Origin: Bacteroidales bacterium
GTDB taxonomy: Bacteria; Bacteroidota; Bacteroidia; Bacteroidales; JAADJA01
Direction of reading: 5' to 3'
Assembly: GCA_021740645.1 (NCBI GenBank)
Contig: JAIOZL010000017.1
Location: 21,373 to 85,372, forward strand
Length of the DNA stretch: 64,000 nucleotides
Both the position numbers and the translations under genes were made by a program. A model generated the notes under the pieces. It was not told where the DNA came from and did not search any database. It saw only the letters and a list, made by a program, of their open reading frames with translations. Shown here in pieces: positions 37,589 to 47,485 of this stretch. The stretch's first letter is position 1. Every line of letters begins with the position of its first letter.

Positions 37589-39379
37589 CTACATTTTATC
37601 AGGCACCTCAATGCCTAGTAACGACATCGCACTTTTAATTATTTTCCCGGTTTGCCAGCTTAATAAGATCCTGAAATTAGATATCTCCGGTTCAACCCTT
37701 TTAAGGATAGGTGTATCCTGGTAATAATGATTGAAGGCTTTTACCAATTCAAAACAATAGTTGGCAATAACGGCCGGACTATAATTTTCTGCCGCAAGTT
37801 TTATTGTTTCAGGCCATTCATAAAATAACCTGATGATTCCATATTCCTCCTCATTGATTGAAACTTTCGAGTAATCAACCTGTGTTAAATATTCTTCAGG
37901 AGTATTCCCTGCTTTTCTGAAAATAGATTGTATCCTGGCATAGGTATATTGAATAAATGGCCCGGTATTCCCGTTAAAATCAATAGATTCTTCAGGATTG
38001 AAAAGCATATTTTTCTTTGGGTCCACTTTTAACATATAATACTTCAATGCACCCAGTCCAATGATGTTGTACAAGCTCGTAAGTTCCTCATCCGGAAAGT
38101 CTGCTGTTTTACCTAAGTCCTCTGTTGTTTTCTTTGCAGTTTTAAACATTTCATCCATTAGGTCATCCGCATCTACAACTGTACCTTCGCGGGATTTCAT
38201 TCTGCCATCAGGTAATTCAACCATTCCGTATGATAAATGGTGAATGATGTCATACCATGGGAGATTGAGTTTCTGAATAATTTTTTTAAGCACCTCAAAA
38301 TGATAAATCTGCTCATTGCCTACTACATAAACAAGCTTCTGAGGATTATGGGCATCAAACCTTCGTATCGCTGTTCCTATGTCTTGTGTCATGTAAACAG
38401 AAGTGCCATCTTTCCTCAATAACAATTTTTCATCCAGGCCTTCATCTGTCAAGTCGATCCAGACAGAATTATCACTTTTGGCAAAAAATATTTCTTTTGT
38501 TAAACCCTCTAGAACAATTTCTTTGCCCTCAAGGTATATCTTCGATTCATAATTAATTTCATCGAAATCAACGCCAAGTCTTTTGTAGGTTGCATCAAAG
38601 CCTTCATAAGCCCATTGGTTCATGGTACGCCAAACCAATAATATATCCTCGTCTGCCTTCTCCCATTTTTGTAGTAGCTTCTGAGCTTCTTTCATGAGAG
38701 GTGCTTCAGTAAAGGCATCTTTATCGGTAAATCCACGGTGAACCAGTTCCTGGATTTGGTCTTTATGTTTTTTATCAAAAAGAACATAATACTTACCCAC
38801 AAGGTGGTCGCTTTTTATCCCTGATGATTCAGGCGTTTCACCATCCCCCCATTTCATCCAGGCCAACATCGATTTGCAGATATGAATTCCCCTATCATTT
38901 ACCAGGTTAACTTTAATCACTTTATTGCCGGCTGCTTTTAATATCTGGGATATGGAGAAGCCCAATAAATTATTCCTGACATGGCCCAGGTGCAAAGGTT
39001 TATTGGTATTGGGTGAAGAATATTCAACAACCAGTGGTTTGCCTGATTTGTAAGGTGTAAAACCAAATTTATCATCCTTTAAAATGGACTGGAAAAAATT
39101 TAGCCAATATGCTCCGCTCACCTCCAGGTTTAAAAACCCTTTGATAACATTGAAGTTTTCAATTTCATCCATTGATTGGATAAGATAATTACCAATTTCA
39201 TCAGCTGTTTCAGATGGGTTTTTCTTCGAAAACTTTAGAAGAGGAAATACAACTAAAGTGAAATCGCCGCTAAAGTCACGATTCGTCTTTTCTATCTGGA
39301 TAAACCCGACCTCAACCACCTGTCCATAAAGTATTTTAAGCGCTTCAATCGTTTTCGCTTGAATTTTTAGCTGGAGCAT
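37589..39379 (-). CDS. argS: Arginyl-tRNA synthetase
   Basis: 596 residues, full length. The class I signature is HLGH (130-133) in the N.NKPLHLGHVRNN motif, and the KMSKS-like loop is GRMKSREGT (K395). It carries the N-terminal Add-1 domain and the C-terminal anticodon-binding helical domain (DALR) with NYCFELVKAFNHYYQ. It charges tRNA-Arg in the cytoplasm. It is a single-gene unit, divergent from the TPR gene, with a promoter TAATTTTG only 17 bp before the ATG, implying a very short leader. Confidence 0.97.
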   Translation of the reverse strand: MLQLKIQAKTIEALKILYGQVVEVGFIQIEKTNRDFSGDFTLVVFPLLKFSKKNPSETADEIGNYLIQSMDEIENFNVIKGFLNLEVSGAYWLNFFQSILKDDKFGFTPYKSGKPLVVEYSSPNTNKPLHLGHVRNNLLGFSISQILKAAGNKVIKVNLVNDRGIHICKSMLAWMKWGDGETPESSGIKSDHLVGKYYVLFDKKHKDQIQELVHRGFTDKDAFTEAPLMKEAQKLLQKWEKADEDILLVWRTMNQWAYEGFDATYKRLGVDFDEINYESKIYLEGKEIVLEGLTKEIFFAKSDNSVWIDLTDEGLDEKLLLRKDGTSVYMTQDIGTAIRRFDAHNPQKLVYVVGNEQIYHFEVLKKIIQKLNLPWYDIIHHLSYGMVELPDGRMKSREGTVVDADDLMDEMFKTAKKTTEDLGKTADFPDEELTSLYNIIGLGALKYYMLKVDPKKNMLFNPEESIDFNGNTGPFIQYTYARIQSIFRKAGNTPEEYLTQVDYSKVSINEEEYGIIRLFYEWPETIKLAAENYSPAVIANYCFELVKAFNHYYQDTPILKRVEPEISNFRILLSWQTGKIIKSAMSLLGIEVPDKM

Positions 39380-39395
39380 AATACTTGTTTTGCTG

Positions 39396-39403
39396 CAAAA
39401 TTA
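39396..39403 (-). promoter_or_regulatory. -7 promoter element for argS
   Basis: Minus-strand TAATTTTG matches TAnnTTTG exactly. The predicted transcript start would be about 10 bp before the argS ATG. Confidence 0.45.
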
Positions 39404-39532
39404 CACTAAAATTGGTCATATTACAGGCTAAATATTCTTAACTAACTATTATGTTTTTCACACCTTCCTATTTTGATAAAATATCGATAAAATGTTTTAA
39501 CTAAATAAATTTCAACATTAAATAAAAAAATA

Positions 39533-39540
39533 TATCTTTG
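39533..39540 (+). promoter_or_regulatory. -7 promoter element for the TPR membrane protein gene
   Basis: TATCTTTG followed by GCGCCC, 20 bp before the ATG at 39561; an imperfect TTC replaces the -33 TTG at 19-bp spacing. Confidence 0.55.
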
Positions 39541-39560
39541 CGCCCAAATTCAAATTTACA

Positions 39561-40253
39561 ATGGCAAAGAAGAAAGATACTGCTGAAGAACGCATAGTTG
39601 CAGTAGAAGAAGCGTTAAGTAAAACGGAACAGTTTATCGAAAACAACCAGAAGGTCATCACCTGGGTTGTTGGCGCATTAATCGTTGTGGTCCTTATCTT
39701 TTTCGGGTACAGGAAATTTATCCAGCTTCCAAAAGAGAATGCTGCTCAAATGGCAATTTTCCCTGCACAAAATTATTTTGAACAGGATTCCATCGATCTT
39801 GCCTTATTTGGAGATGGTGAAAATTACGGTTTCGTTGATGTAGCTGATGAATACAGCTCAACAGATGCGGGAAATCTCGCGAAGTACTATGCAGGGATTT
39901 GTTATCTTCAAAAGAATGAATACGAAACGGCCATTGATTACCTTAAAAAATTTAGCAGTAGTGACCTTCTTTTACCTTCTATGGCTTTAGGAGCAATTGG
40001 GGATGCATATATGCAGTTAGGTGAAATCAATAAAGCAATTGATTATTACTTAGATGCTGCATCAAAAAATGCAAATGATTTTACCGGCCCTACTTTTCTC
40101 GTAAAAGCAGGATGGGCATACGAAATCAACCAGGATTATAAAGATGCCATTGAAGTGTATACAAAGATAAAAAAGGAATATCCTACTTCGAGGGAAGCCA
40201 GAGAGATTGAGAAGTATATCGACAGGGCAAAAGCCCATACAGGGGAATTATAA
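39561..40253 (+). CDS. Membrane-anchored tetratricopeptide-repeat protein
   Basis: 230 residues: a charged cytosolic N-terminus (1-33), one TM helix (about 34-54, VITWVVGALIVVVLIFFGY), then periplasmic helices with TPR-like units (about 105-215: AKYYAGICYLQKNEYETAIDYL, ALGAIGDAYMQLGEINKAIDYY, VKAGWAYEINQDYKDAIEVY). The layout resembles YfgM-type ancillary proteins of the Sec translocon, which in Bacteroidota are commonly annotated just as TPR proteins. No catalytic motif. A good terminator separates it from fmt, so it is probably monocistronic. Confidence 0.82.
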   Translation: MAKKKDTAEERIVAVEEALSKTEQFIENNQKVITWVVGALIVVVLIFFGYRKFIQLPKENAAQMAIFPAQNYFEQDSIDLALFGDGENYGFVDVADEYSSTDAGNLAKYYAGICYLQKNEYETAIDYLKKFSSSDLLLPSMALGAIGDAYMQLGEINKAIDYYLDAASKNANDFTGPTFLVKAGWAYEINQDYKDAIEVYTKIKKEYPTSREAREIEKYIDRAKAHTGEL

Positions 40254-40274
40254 TTTTATACAAAGATATTTTGG

Positions 40275-40310
40275 AAACCTGTTCAACACTGAGCAGGTTT
40301 TTTTATTTTT
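40275..40310 (+). terminator. Rho-independent terminator between the TPR gene and fmt
   Basis: AAACCTGTTCA (40275-40285) pairs with TGAGCAGGTTT (40290-40300), 11 bp with one G-U pair and an ACAC loop, followed by TTTTATTTTT. Confidence 0.88.
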
Positions 40311-40317
40311 ACAAACT

Positions 40318-41286
40318 ATGAATTTAAAAAAACCATCCATAATTTTTATGGGTACGGCATCTTTTGCAGTCCCCTCACTCGAAATTTTGATTAAGAATCA
40401 ATATGAGATATTAGCTGTGGTTACAGCTCCTGATAAACCTTCCGGGAGGGGACAAAAACTCGGCATATCACCGATAAAAGAATTTGCACTAGGACATGGG
40501 ATTGCTATTCTTCAACCAGAAAATCTTAAAGATGAAAGTTTTATATCAGGTTTAAAATCACTTAAACCTGACTTGCAAATTGTTGTCGCTTTCCGAATGT
40601 TACCAAAAAGTGTCTGGAATATACCAAGCTTAGGAACATTTAACCTTCATGCATCCTTATTGCCGCAATACCGGGGAGCTGCCCCTATTAATCATGTGCT
40701 GATCAATGGGGAAAGAGAAACAGGAGTGACTACTTTTTTTATTGATGAAAAAATAGATACCGGGCAGATCATCCTTCAGGATAAGTTAACAATAGCTGAA
40801 CACGAGAGCGCAGGAGAACTGCACGACCGTTTGATGAGCCTTGGTTCAAAATTGGTTCTTAAAACCGTGGAAATAATTAAAAAAGGTGAGTATACATTAC
40901 AAAACCAGGCAAGTTTGGAAGCTATTTCTTTAAAAGTTGCCCCTAAAATTTTTAAAGAAGATTGTTTAATAAACTGGAACTCGGAGGTGCATAGAATTAA
41001 AAATCACATCCGGGGATTAAGTCCTTATCCGGGGGCGTATACGCGTCTTGAGCTTAAATCAGGTAGTATTAAGTCGATAAAGGTTTTCGCCGCTGAAATT
41101 GATTTAAATAGCCCTTTAACTGGGAAACACGGATATTACTTAAGCGATGGTAAAAATAATATGAAAATTGAAGGAAAAGATGGTTGGGTTGCATTAACTC
41201 ACCTTCAAATGGAAGGCAAAAAAGCCATGCCGATAAAAGATTTTCTCCTGGGATTTGATCCTTCTGAAATTATAAAGGCTTTCTGA
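40318..41286 (+). CDS. fmt: Methionyl-tRNA formyltransferase
   Basis: 322 residues from ATG 40318. The frame is open further upstream, but an earlier start would cross the terminator hairpin and overlap the TPR gene, so the start after the hairpin is chosen. The formyltransferase fold shows GTASFAVPSLE near the start, catalytic N109 and H111 in FNLHASLLPQYRGAAPI, and D147 in DEKIDTGQ. The C-terminal OB-like domain (from about 210) binds tRNA. The enzyme formylates Met-tRNAi for initiation using 10-formyl-THF. Confidence 0.95.
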   Translation: MNLKKPSIIFMGTASFAVPSLEILIKNQYEILAVVTAPDKPSGRGQKLGISPIKEFALGHGIAILQPENLKDESFISGLKSLKPDLQIVVAFRMLPKSVWNIPSLGTFNLHASLLPQYRGAAPINHVLINGERETGVTTFFIDEKIDTGQIILQDKLTIAEHESAGELHDRLMSLGSKLVLKTVEIIKKGEYTLQNQASLEAISLKVAPKIFKEDCLINWNSEVHRIKNHIRGLSPYPGAYTRLELKSGSIKSIKVFAAEIDLNSPLTGKHGYYLSDGKNNMKIEGKDGWVALTHLQMEGKKAMPIKDFLLGFDPSEIIKAF

Positions 41287-41430
41287 AAAAACATCAAATT
41301 AAGTTGGAAATATTTATATCTACATTAATTACATACTTTTAAATTCCTTGCTAATAAAGGGTTTTAGGGATTGAGTTATTAACAAAAACGCTGAATTATT
41401 AACAAAATCAAGGGTTTTAGCGTTTCGACC

Positions 41431-41460
41431 TTGACTTTTCCTAATAATAGCCTATATTTG
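41431..41460 (+). promoter_or_regulatory. Strong Bacteroidota promoter of the HU gene
   Basis: TTG at 41431-41433 and TATATTTG at 41453-41460 with exactly 19 bp between, ending 29 bp before the ATG. The best promoter match in the window, as expected for an abundant nucleoid protein. Confidence 0.8.
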
Positions 41461-41489
41461 CAGCACATTAACCTTTAAAATTAATAACA

Positions 41490-41762
41490 ATGAACAAAGC
41501 AGAATTAATTGATGCAATTGCAGCTGATGCTAACTTAACAAAAGCAGATGCCAAAAGAGCTTTAGATGCTTTTGTTGGCGCTACAGCTAAAGCCCTTAAA
41601 AAAGGTGACAGGGTTGCTCTCGTTGGATTTGGATCATTCTCAGTAGCTAAAAGAGCTGCCAGAACTGGCCGTAATCCTCAAACTGGAAAAGAGATCAAAA
41701 TTGCCGCTAAAAAAGTAGTTAAATTTAAGGCAGGTACCGAGTTATCAGATAACGTTAAGTAA
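41490..41762 (+). CDS. hup: HU-family DNA-binding protein
   Basis: 90 residues, canonical HU length. Begins [11 protein letters not shown], has GFGSFSV (47-53) and the DNA-minor-groove arm with RTGRNPQTG, including intercalating P63. It bends and compacts DNA as a homodimer. It is flanked by a strong promoter and a strong terminator, i.e. a single highly expressed gene. Confidence 0.97.
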   Translation: MNKAELIDAIAADANLTKADAKRALDAFVGATAKALKKGDRVALVGFGSFSVAKRAARTGRNPQTGKEIKIAAKKVVKFKAGTELSDNVK

Positions 41763-41780
41763 AGTATCGGTATTAAAGAT

Positions 41781-42395
41781 TTAAACCTCCCAAATTTTGG
41801 GGGGTTTTTTTATGCCTTTCAAATTCGTAAGTAAAAACCGATAGGGGAGTCGGGCATCTTCTCCTGCATAATCCACCCCTATGCGGGGCCCTATTAATAG
41901 GTCATTATCCTCAACGTTTAATCCGATATCCTCTACATAGATTTTCCCCTTTATTAAATCTTCCCCGTTCAACCCCACATGCAATCCCAGGGCCTTTGAT
42001 GCTTTTCCCGGGCCGTCGCCGAACCCCTTTTCGCGGAATACTTTTCCAGTTCGCTTCTCCATTACATCTAATCCTGTCATGGGGTAAATTCCTCTCAATA
42101 ACACCGCATGGGGCAAGCCCGCTTCCCCGGTAACGAAGTTGAATAGGTGATGAATACCATAGCACAAATAAATATAAGCCATACCTCCATTCCCGAACAT
42201 AATTTCAGTTCTTGCTGTCCGCCGGTTATTCCATGCATGAGATGCCCTGTCTATTGCTCCTGCGTAAGCCTCCGTTTCGATAATAACAGCTGAGGTAGTA
42301 AATCCATTTATTTTAGATACTATTAACTTTCCTATCAAATCTCTTGCAATTTGCACCACATCTTCGCGGGTATAAAAAGTTCGATCCAGCTTCAT
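41781..42395 (-). CDS. mpg: 3-methyladenine DNA glycosylase (AAG/MPG family)
   Basis: 204 residues, usual for bacterial MPG-type proteins. Motifs: FYTREDVVQIARDLIGK at the start, ETEAYAGAIDRASHAWNNRRT (catalytic Glu and DNA-contact region, about residues 41-61), MFGNGGMAYIYLCYGIHHLFN and LLRGIYP. It removes alkylated purines in base-excision repair. The stop codon lies within the HU terminator and the gene is divergent from the C10 peptidase, with only about 50 bp between the two starts. Confidence 0.95.
   Translation of the reverse strand: MKLDRTFYTREDVVQIARDLIGKLIVSKINGFTTSAVIIETEAYAGAIDRASHAWNNRRTARTEIMFGNGGMAYIYLCYGIHHLFNFVTGEAGLPHAVLLRGIYPMTGLDVMEKRTGKVFREKGFGDGPGKASKALGLHVGLNGEDLIKGKIYVEDIGLNVEDNDLLIGPRIGVDYAGEDARLPYRFLLTNLKGIKKPPKIWEV
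41783..41811 (+). terminator. Rho-independent terminator of the HU gene
   Basis: AAACCTCCCAA (41783-41793) pairs with TTGGGGGGTTT (41797-41807; one T-G pair), followed by TTTT. It overlaps the last codons of the convergent glycosylase gene, so this hairpin is also coding on the other strand. Confidence 0.88.
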
Positions 42396-42412
42396 AAGTC
42401 AAAATCAATTGT

Positions 42413-42420
42413 TACTTTTG
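42413..42420 (+). promoter_or_regulatory. -7 promoter element for the C10 peptidase gene
   Basis: TACTTTTG fits TAnnTTTG and ends 24 bp before the chosen ATG at 42445, which supports that start over the earlier in-frame codon at 42409. Confidence 0.45.
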
Positions 42421-42444
42421 GAAAATCGTACAAATATAATTTTA

Positions 42445-44094
42445 ATGGTTAAAAAAATATTCATCCTTGGCCTTTATCTGTTCTTTCTTTTTGAGGCATC
42501 TCAGGCAAAGGAGGTGACTCAAAATATGGCAAATACCATTGCACTCAATTTTATTCTGGCTACTTTTCCTGAGCTCAATATTACTAGAACAGAACAAATA
42601 ATTGAATTGGGCGAAGAAGGACTTCCTCAAATTTATGTGGTAAATTTCACTGAGGGCTTTGTATTGGTTTCGGCTGAAACTTGTGTTTACCCAATATTGG
42701 GTTATTCCCTGGAAAATAGTTTTGATGGGGGAGCCATTCCCTCTTCCTTTGACTTTCTATTAAATTCCTGGAAAGAGCAAATAGCTAAGGTACAAGACAG
42801 CGGAGTTAAACCAAATGCCGAAATAGCAAAAATATGGCAGGGCCTTTTAGTCGGATCCTTATCGTTATCATCACCAAAACAGTTAGTAGAACCACTCACA
42901 GACACTTATTGGAACCAGGGTTGTTATTTTAATTCTGCCCTGCCTGTGGATAGTTCGGGATCATGCTACCATCCTTACACAGGTTGCGTAGCTACTGGTT
43001 TGGCGCAGATTCTAAAATACTATAACTATCCTAAAAACGGCAAAAGCAGCCATGGCATTTATACCCCTTATGGTTGGTTGGAGGTAAATTTTGATGCCAC
43101 AGAATATAGCTGGGCAGATATGGTAAATTCAATTACAGGTGAAAATCCGGCAATAGCTGAGCTTATGCTGCATTGTGTGGTTGGGGTTAATTCTCAGTTT
43201 ATACCAGGGGGTACTGGTGCATATGACATTGATGCAAGAAATGCCCTGGTTGATTATTTCAGGTACGATGAAAATGCTTCTTTTCACTGGAGAGATTCTT
43301 ATTCAGGTGACTGGCCAGAGTTGATCCGGGATGAGCTCCTTGCGGACCGGCCGGTATTATACGGGGGTGTGGAACAGGAAACAGGCTATGGGCATACTTT
43401 TGTTTGCGATGGTTTTGATGAATCTAATTTTTTTCATATCAATTGGGGATGGGGCGGAATGTATAATGGATACTTTTATTTAGATAGCCTGATTGGTGGA
43501 AACTACCATTTCAATTATTTACATGATGCCATTATTGGGATCAGGCCGGATATTAGTGCCACTAATTTATTATATCCTGCGGAGAATCTAATAGCGGAAG
43601 TGAATCAAAGAGATGTAATTTTAAACTGGCAGGAACCTTCTGTCTCCTCTTCTCTTGAGCTCCTTGGTTACAATATTTATCGAAATGATACTTTGCTTAA
43701 CAATTCTATAGTTACAAACCCGGAATATACCGACCTCAATGCACCTGCGGGCAATCAGCAGTATAAAGTAAAAACTACCTTTATTGGCAGTGGAAACGGA
43801 CCAGAGATAACAACTGAGGTTTATGTAAGCGGGATCTTATCCTCTTTATTAAATTCAGTTAATATTTATCCTAACCCGGCATCTTCTGTTCTTTATGTGG
43901 ATTTAAAGCAGAATCAACACACCGCATTAGAATTTAATTTATTTGACGGTATGGGAAGAAAGTTCTCCTTAGACAGAATTAAAAAATCTGGTTCTCTTTA
44001 TATGTTTAATTGCGAAAAATTTGGGAAGGGCGTTTATGTCCTGAATATCGAATTAAACGGAGAATCGTATTTTCAAAAAGTGCTTATAAAATAA
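42445..44094 (+). CDS. C10 (streptopain-like) cysteine peptidase with T9SS sorting domain
   Basis: 549 residues from ATG 42445, chosen because it gives a proper signal peptide (MVKKIFILGLYLFFLFEASQA). A propeptide of about 130 residues precedes the C10 domain, with the catalytic C181 in YTGCVATGLAQ and H317 in YGHTFVCDGF, followed by NWGWGG. After it comes a fibronectin-III-like domain (about 375-460) and a C-terminal type IX sorting domain (last ~80 residues: VNIYPNPASS...YVLNIELNG..YFQKVLIK). It should be secreted through T9SS to the cell surface and degrade proteins there, like interpain/periodontain-type enzymes. Confidence 0.92.
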   Translation: MVKKIFILGLYLFFLFEASQAKEVTQNMANTIALNFILATFPELNITRTEQIIELGEEGLPQIYVVNFTEGFVLVSAETCVYPILGYSLENSFDGGAIPSSFDFLLNSWKEQIAKVQDSGVKPNAEIAKIWQGLLVGSLSLSSPKQLVEPLTDTYWNQGCYFNSALPVDSSGSCYHPYTGCVATGLAQILKYYNYPKNGKSSHGIYTPYGWLEVNFDATEYSWADMVNSITGENPAIAELMLHCVVGVNSQFIPGGTGAYDIDARNALVDYFRYDENASFHWRDSYSGDWPELIRDELLADRPVLYGGVEQETGYGHTFVCDGFDESNFFHINWGWGGMYNGYFYLDSLIGGNYHFNYLHDAIIGIRPDISATNLLYPAENLIAEVNQRDVILNWQEPSVSSSLELLGYNIYRNDTLLNNSIVTNPEYTDLNAPAGNQQYKVKTTFIGSGNGPEITTEVYVSGILSSLLNSVNIYPNPASSVLYVDLKQNQHTALEFNLFDGMGRKFSLDRIKKSGSLYMFNCEKFGKGVYVLNIELNGESYFQKVLIK

Positions 44095-44139
44095 AATCCA
44101 ATAACTGGCTTATTCAGGTAACGGGATAAATCTTCTTTC

Positions 44140-44147
44140 TATCTTTG
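44140..44147 (+). promoter_or_regulatory. -7 promoter element for lysS
   Basis: TATCTTTG exactly fits TAnnTTTG, 73 bp before the lysS ATG; a leader of about 65 nt would result. Confidence 0.5.
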
Positions 44148-44220
44148 CGAAAAATTTCATCGCTTGAATTTTCGTAAACCATTATGGTGAAAAGTAAATC
44201 ATTAGAAATAATTACAGAAC

Positions 44221-45936
44221 ATGTCGGAATTAAACGAACAGGAATTACAAAGGCGGCAATCGCTTGTTGAATTAAGGAAACTGGGAATAGATCCCTATCC
44301 CGCTGAATTGTATGATATTAATATCACTGCCGTAGAAATACATAAAAATTTCCCCTCTGATAACTCACTATACCAGGATATAAGTATTGCAGGTCGCATA
44401 ATGCAACGCCGCATTATGGGCGCTGCCGCATTTACTGAAATACAGGATGCCACTGGGAAAATCCAGCTATATTTTAAACGGGATGAACTTTGCCCCGGGG
44501 AAGATAAAACACTTTATAATATTGTTTTCAAACGGCTACTTGATATTGGGGATATCATCGGAGTGAAAGGATTTGTTTTTACCACTCAAATGGGTGAGAC
44601 GACTATCCATGTGAAAGAATTTAAACTGTTAAGCAAATCACTTAAGGTATTGCCTGTTGTAAAAGAAAAAGATGATAAAACCTGGGATGCGTTTACCGAT
44701 CCTGAACAACGCTATCGCCAGCGATATCTCGACCTGATTGTAAATCCTCATGTAAAGGATGTATTTGTAAAACGAGCGCAATTGGTTAATTCAATGCGTT
44801 CTTATTTAAATGACAAAGGCTACCTTGAAGTAGAAACCCCGATCTTGCAACCTCTTTATGGAGGTGCTGCTGCCCGGCCCTTTAAAACCCATCACAATAC
44901 GCTTGACATGACCTTGTATTTGCGCATTGCCAATGAACTTTATTTAAAGCGGCTTATTGTAGGTGGATACGACGGCGTATTTGAGTTTTCAAAGGATTTC
45001 CGGAATGAAGGAATGAGCCGGTTCCATAATCCTGAGTTTACACAAATGGAGCTTTATGTGGCTTATAAGGATTATGACTGGATGATGGACCTGGTAGAAG
45101 AAATGGTGGAAAAAATTGCCCTGGATATGCATGGGACAACCAAAGTAAAGGTGGGTGAAAAGGAAATTGATTTTAAACGGCCATGGAAACGAATTACCAT
45201 GTACGATGCTATAAAAGAATACACCACCATTGATATTTCGGAGATGAACGAAAAAGAGTTGGTGGATGTAGCCAAAAAGGTAGGAGTAGATGTAGATGAA
45301 TCCATGGGAAAAGGAAAACTTATCGATGAGATTTTTGGGGAGACTGTTGAGTCAAACCTGATACAACCAACATTCATTACAGATTATCCGGTAGAGATGT
45401 CACCACTAGCTAAAAAGCATAGAAGTAAAGCTGGTCTGGTTGAACGTTTTGAAGCCATTTGTAATGGAAAGGAAATTTGTAATGCTTTCTCTGAATTAAA
45501 TGATCCGATCGATCAACGGGCCCGTTTTACCGAACAGGTTGAGTTGGGCAAAAGAGGCGATGATGAATCCATGGTGCTGGATGAGGATTTTCTACGGGCG
45601 CTGGAATACGGTATGCCTCCCACGGCTGGTTTAGGAATTGGTATCGATCGTTTGAGCATGATCATGACCAATTCACCCTCTATCCAGGATGTATTGTTTT
45701 TTCCGCAAATGCGGCCTGAGAAAAAAGTGGAAACAACCACAGATGCCCAATTTATCGAATTTGGTATACCGTCCGAATGGGTACCTGTTGTCAGGAAGGC
45801 AGGATTTAATATTTTGGATGACTTAAAGCAAGCTAACCCCAATAAGCTTTTTAATGATCTTGGCGGACTCCGCAAAAAGATGAAGTTGGATATCCCGGCT
45901 TTAAAGATTGAAGAAGTCAGGGCATGGTTTAAATAA
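44221..45936 (+). CDS. lysS: Lysyl-tRNA synthetase, class II
   Basis: 571 residues. The N-terminal OB-fold anticodon-binding domain is followed by the class II catalytic core: motif 2 [24 protein letters not shown] and motif 3 [12 protein letters not shown]. About 65 residues beyond the usual C-terminus form a helix-hairpin-helix-like extension ([23 protein letters not shown]), which is common on Bacteroidota LysRS. It charges tRNA-Lys. A long perfect hairpin follows the stop. Confidence 0.96.
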   Translation: MSELNEQELQRRQSLVELRKLGIDPYPAELYDINITAVEIHKNFPSDNSLYQDISIAGRIMQRRIMGAAAFTEIQDATGKIQLYFKRDELCPGEDKTLYNIVFKRLLDIGDIIGVKGFVFTTQMGETTIHVKEFKLLSKSLKVLPVVKEKDDKTWDAFTDPEQRYRQRYLDLIVNPHVKDVFVKRAQLVNSMRSYLNDKGYLEVETPILQPLYGGAAARPFKTHHNTLDMTLYLRIANELYLKRLIVGGYDGVFEFSKDFRNEGMSRFHNPEFTQMELYVAYKDYDWMMDLVEEMVEKIALDMHGTTKVKVGEKEIDFKRPWKRITMYDAIKEYTTIDISEMNEKELVDVAKKVGVDVDESMGKGKLIDEIFGETVESNLIQPTFITDYPVEMSPLAKKHRSKAGLVERFEAICNGKEICNAFSELNDPIDQRARFTEQVELGKRGDDESMVLDEDFLRALEYGMPPTAGLGIGIDRLSMIMTNSPSIQDVLFFPQMRPEKKVETTTDAQFIEFGIPSEWVPVVRKAGFNILDDLKQANPNKLFNDLGGLRKKMKLDIPALKIEEVRAWFK

Positions 45937-45988
45937 AATAAATTTCGGAGTAAGGCCATGGATGCTATACCCGAATTTAAAATACAGA

Positions 45989-46028
45989 AAGAGAGCCAGG
46001 GAATGAAGATTCATTCCCTGGCTCTCTT
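45989..46028. terminator. Long bidirectional hairpin between lysS and the flavin oxidase gene
   Basis: A perfect 18-bp inverted repeat (left arm 45989-46006, right arm 46011-46028, 4-nt loop) separates two convergent genes. U tracts on both sides are imperfect (CTTCTT on plus, TTTCTGTATTTT on minus). Confidence 0.75.
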
Positions 46029-46045
46029 CTTGAGTCATGAAAAAA

Positions 46046-47485
46046 TTAATTGATATTAACCTGGGGTTCAATATTCTGATTCACCCTGAAAAAGTTCTCA
46101 GGGTCATACTTTCTTTTGACTTCGGTCAAACGATTATAATTTACGCCGTAGCTGGCCATAACCCGCTCCTGTCCCTCGTCCATCATAAAGTTAATATAAG
46201 CGCCACCTGATGAATAGGGGTGAATGGCATCGTAATAGTCTTTCGTCCATTTAATTAATTTTTCATTATTCTTTTTATCCGGATCGACTCCTACAATTAC
46301 CTGGGCCCAATTGGCTTTTCGGTAAGCCCAGGGTGTATCATGGTCCCCAACATTATGCGCTTCACCAAAAATCGGGTAAAGATGCATTGTGGAATGGGGC
46401 GTCGGCATCGCCTGTCCAAATTTCGCATGAAGGGACACTGCTTCATTAGGTATCTCATCAATAAAATCTGCCCTCCAATACCATTGCAAACCCGAAGGGT
46501 AAAATTGATCAAACATACTATTTAATGTAGGATGTGGCATTTCTCCTACATGTTCAAAGTCTGGTTTCATCGCCAGAATTGGTTTAAAAGCCTCTTTCGC
46601 TTTTTCCATCGGACCGGTATAGCTCCAGATTATTCCACACATTTTTTTACCATGAATAGCCTCAGGAAATGGAGGGCCAGGTACCGTTAAAAGGGCAAAA
46701 AATCCATAGAGTTCCTTGGGCGCTCTTAAAATAAAATCCCTGTACCACTTCATTATTTCTTCTGTTTTATCTATACTCCATAGTGTAGGCCCTCCATAAA
46801 TGGTATGTACCGGATGCGCCTTAAAGAGGAATGAGGTTACAATTCCAAAATTGCCACCTCCACCTCTTATACCCCAGTAGAGATCTTTATTTTCATCGGC
46901 ACTTGCTGTAACTTTAGTGCCATCGGCCAGAACCATTTCAGCAGAGATAAGATTGTCAATGGTTAAGCCGTGTTTGAGGGTGAGGTACCCGAGCCCACCT
47001 CCAAGGGTTAAACCGCCCACTCCTGTGGTTGAAATAATACCTGTGGGGACTGCCAATCCCGAGCTATGCCCGGCATGATCCACATCTCCCCATTGGCAAC
47101 CTCCACCAACGCGGATCGTCTTTGCTTTTGCATCAATATGTGTAAACCTGATCAAAGAAAGATCAATGACAAGGCCATCATCACAAATTCCAAGGCCACC
47201 GGCATTATGGCCACCGCCTCGCACGGAGACGAGCAGATTGTTAGTTCTCCCAAAATTAACAGCTGCAATTACATCGGTTACATCTGTACATTTGGCAATC
47301 ATACCCGGATGTTTGTCGATCATTGCATTATAGACTTTACGGGATTTATTGTATTTTTTATCTGCCGGTAGAATTACATTGCCCCTGAGTTGATTTTTAA
47401 ATTCTTCAACTATTGATGCATTTAAAGCAGTCGCACTGGTTTTAGTATTTATCATAGGTGTAAATTTTAGTTCAGCCTCAATCAT
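46046..47485 (-). CDS. FAD-binding oxidoreductase, berberine-bridge-enzyme-like
   Basis: 479 residues: PCMH-type FAD domain (about 55-230) and C-terminal BBE domain (YDPENFFRVNQNI). The covalent-flavin histidine is H93 in VSVRGGGHNAGG. The second attachment cysteine found in bicovalent members is absent; that region reads PTGIISTTGVGGLTLGGG, so a single covalent link is expected. These enzymes oxidise sugars or other alcohols with O2 or another acceptor; substrate unknown. No signal peptide, so probably cytoplasmic. Single gene, convergent with lysS. Confidence 0.88.
   Translation of the reverse strand: MIEAELKFTPMINTKTSATALNASIVEEFKNQLRGNVILPADKKYNKSRKVYNAMIDKHPGMIAKCTDVTDVIAAVNFGRTNNLLVSVRGGGHNAGGLGICDDGLVIDLSLIRFTHIDAKAKTIRVGGGCQWGDVDHAGHSSGLAVPTGIISTTGVGGLTLGGGLGYLTLKHGLTIDNLISAEMVLADGTKVTASADENKDLYWGIRGGGGNFGIVTSFLFKAHPVHTIYGGPTLWSIDKTEEIMKWYRDFILRAPKELYGFFALLTVPGPPFPEAIHGKKMCGIIWSYTGPMEKAKEAFKPILAMKPDFEHVGEMPHPTLNSMFDQFYPSGLQWYWRADFIDEIPNEAVSLHAKFGQAMPTPHSTMHLYPIFGEAHNVGDHDTPWAYRKANWAQVIVGVDPDKKNNEKLIKWTKDYYDAIHPYSSGGAYINFMMDEGQERVMASYGVNYNRLTEVKRKYDPENFFRVNQNIEPQVNIN

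Noticed and set aside
37560..37600. tRNA-like 3' end (minus-strand GGTTCAACTCC near the end of argS)
   Set aside because: The T-arm stem does not close and the rest of a tRNA would have to lie inside argS, where no cloverleaf is present; chance match.
40207..40317. Longer N-terminus of Fmt
   Set aside because: The extra 37 residues would overlap the TPR gene and be encoded across a terminator hairpin; the family starts at the later ATG.
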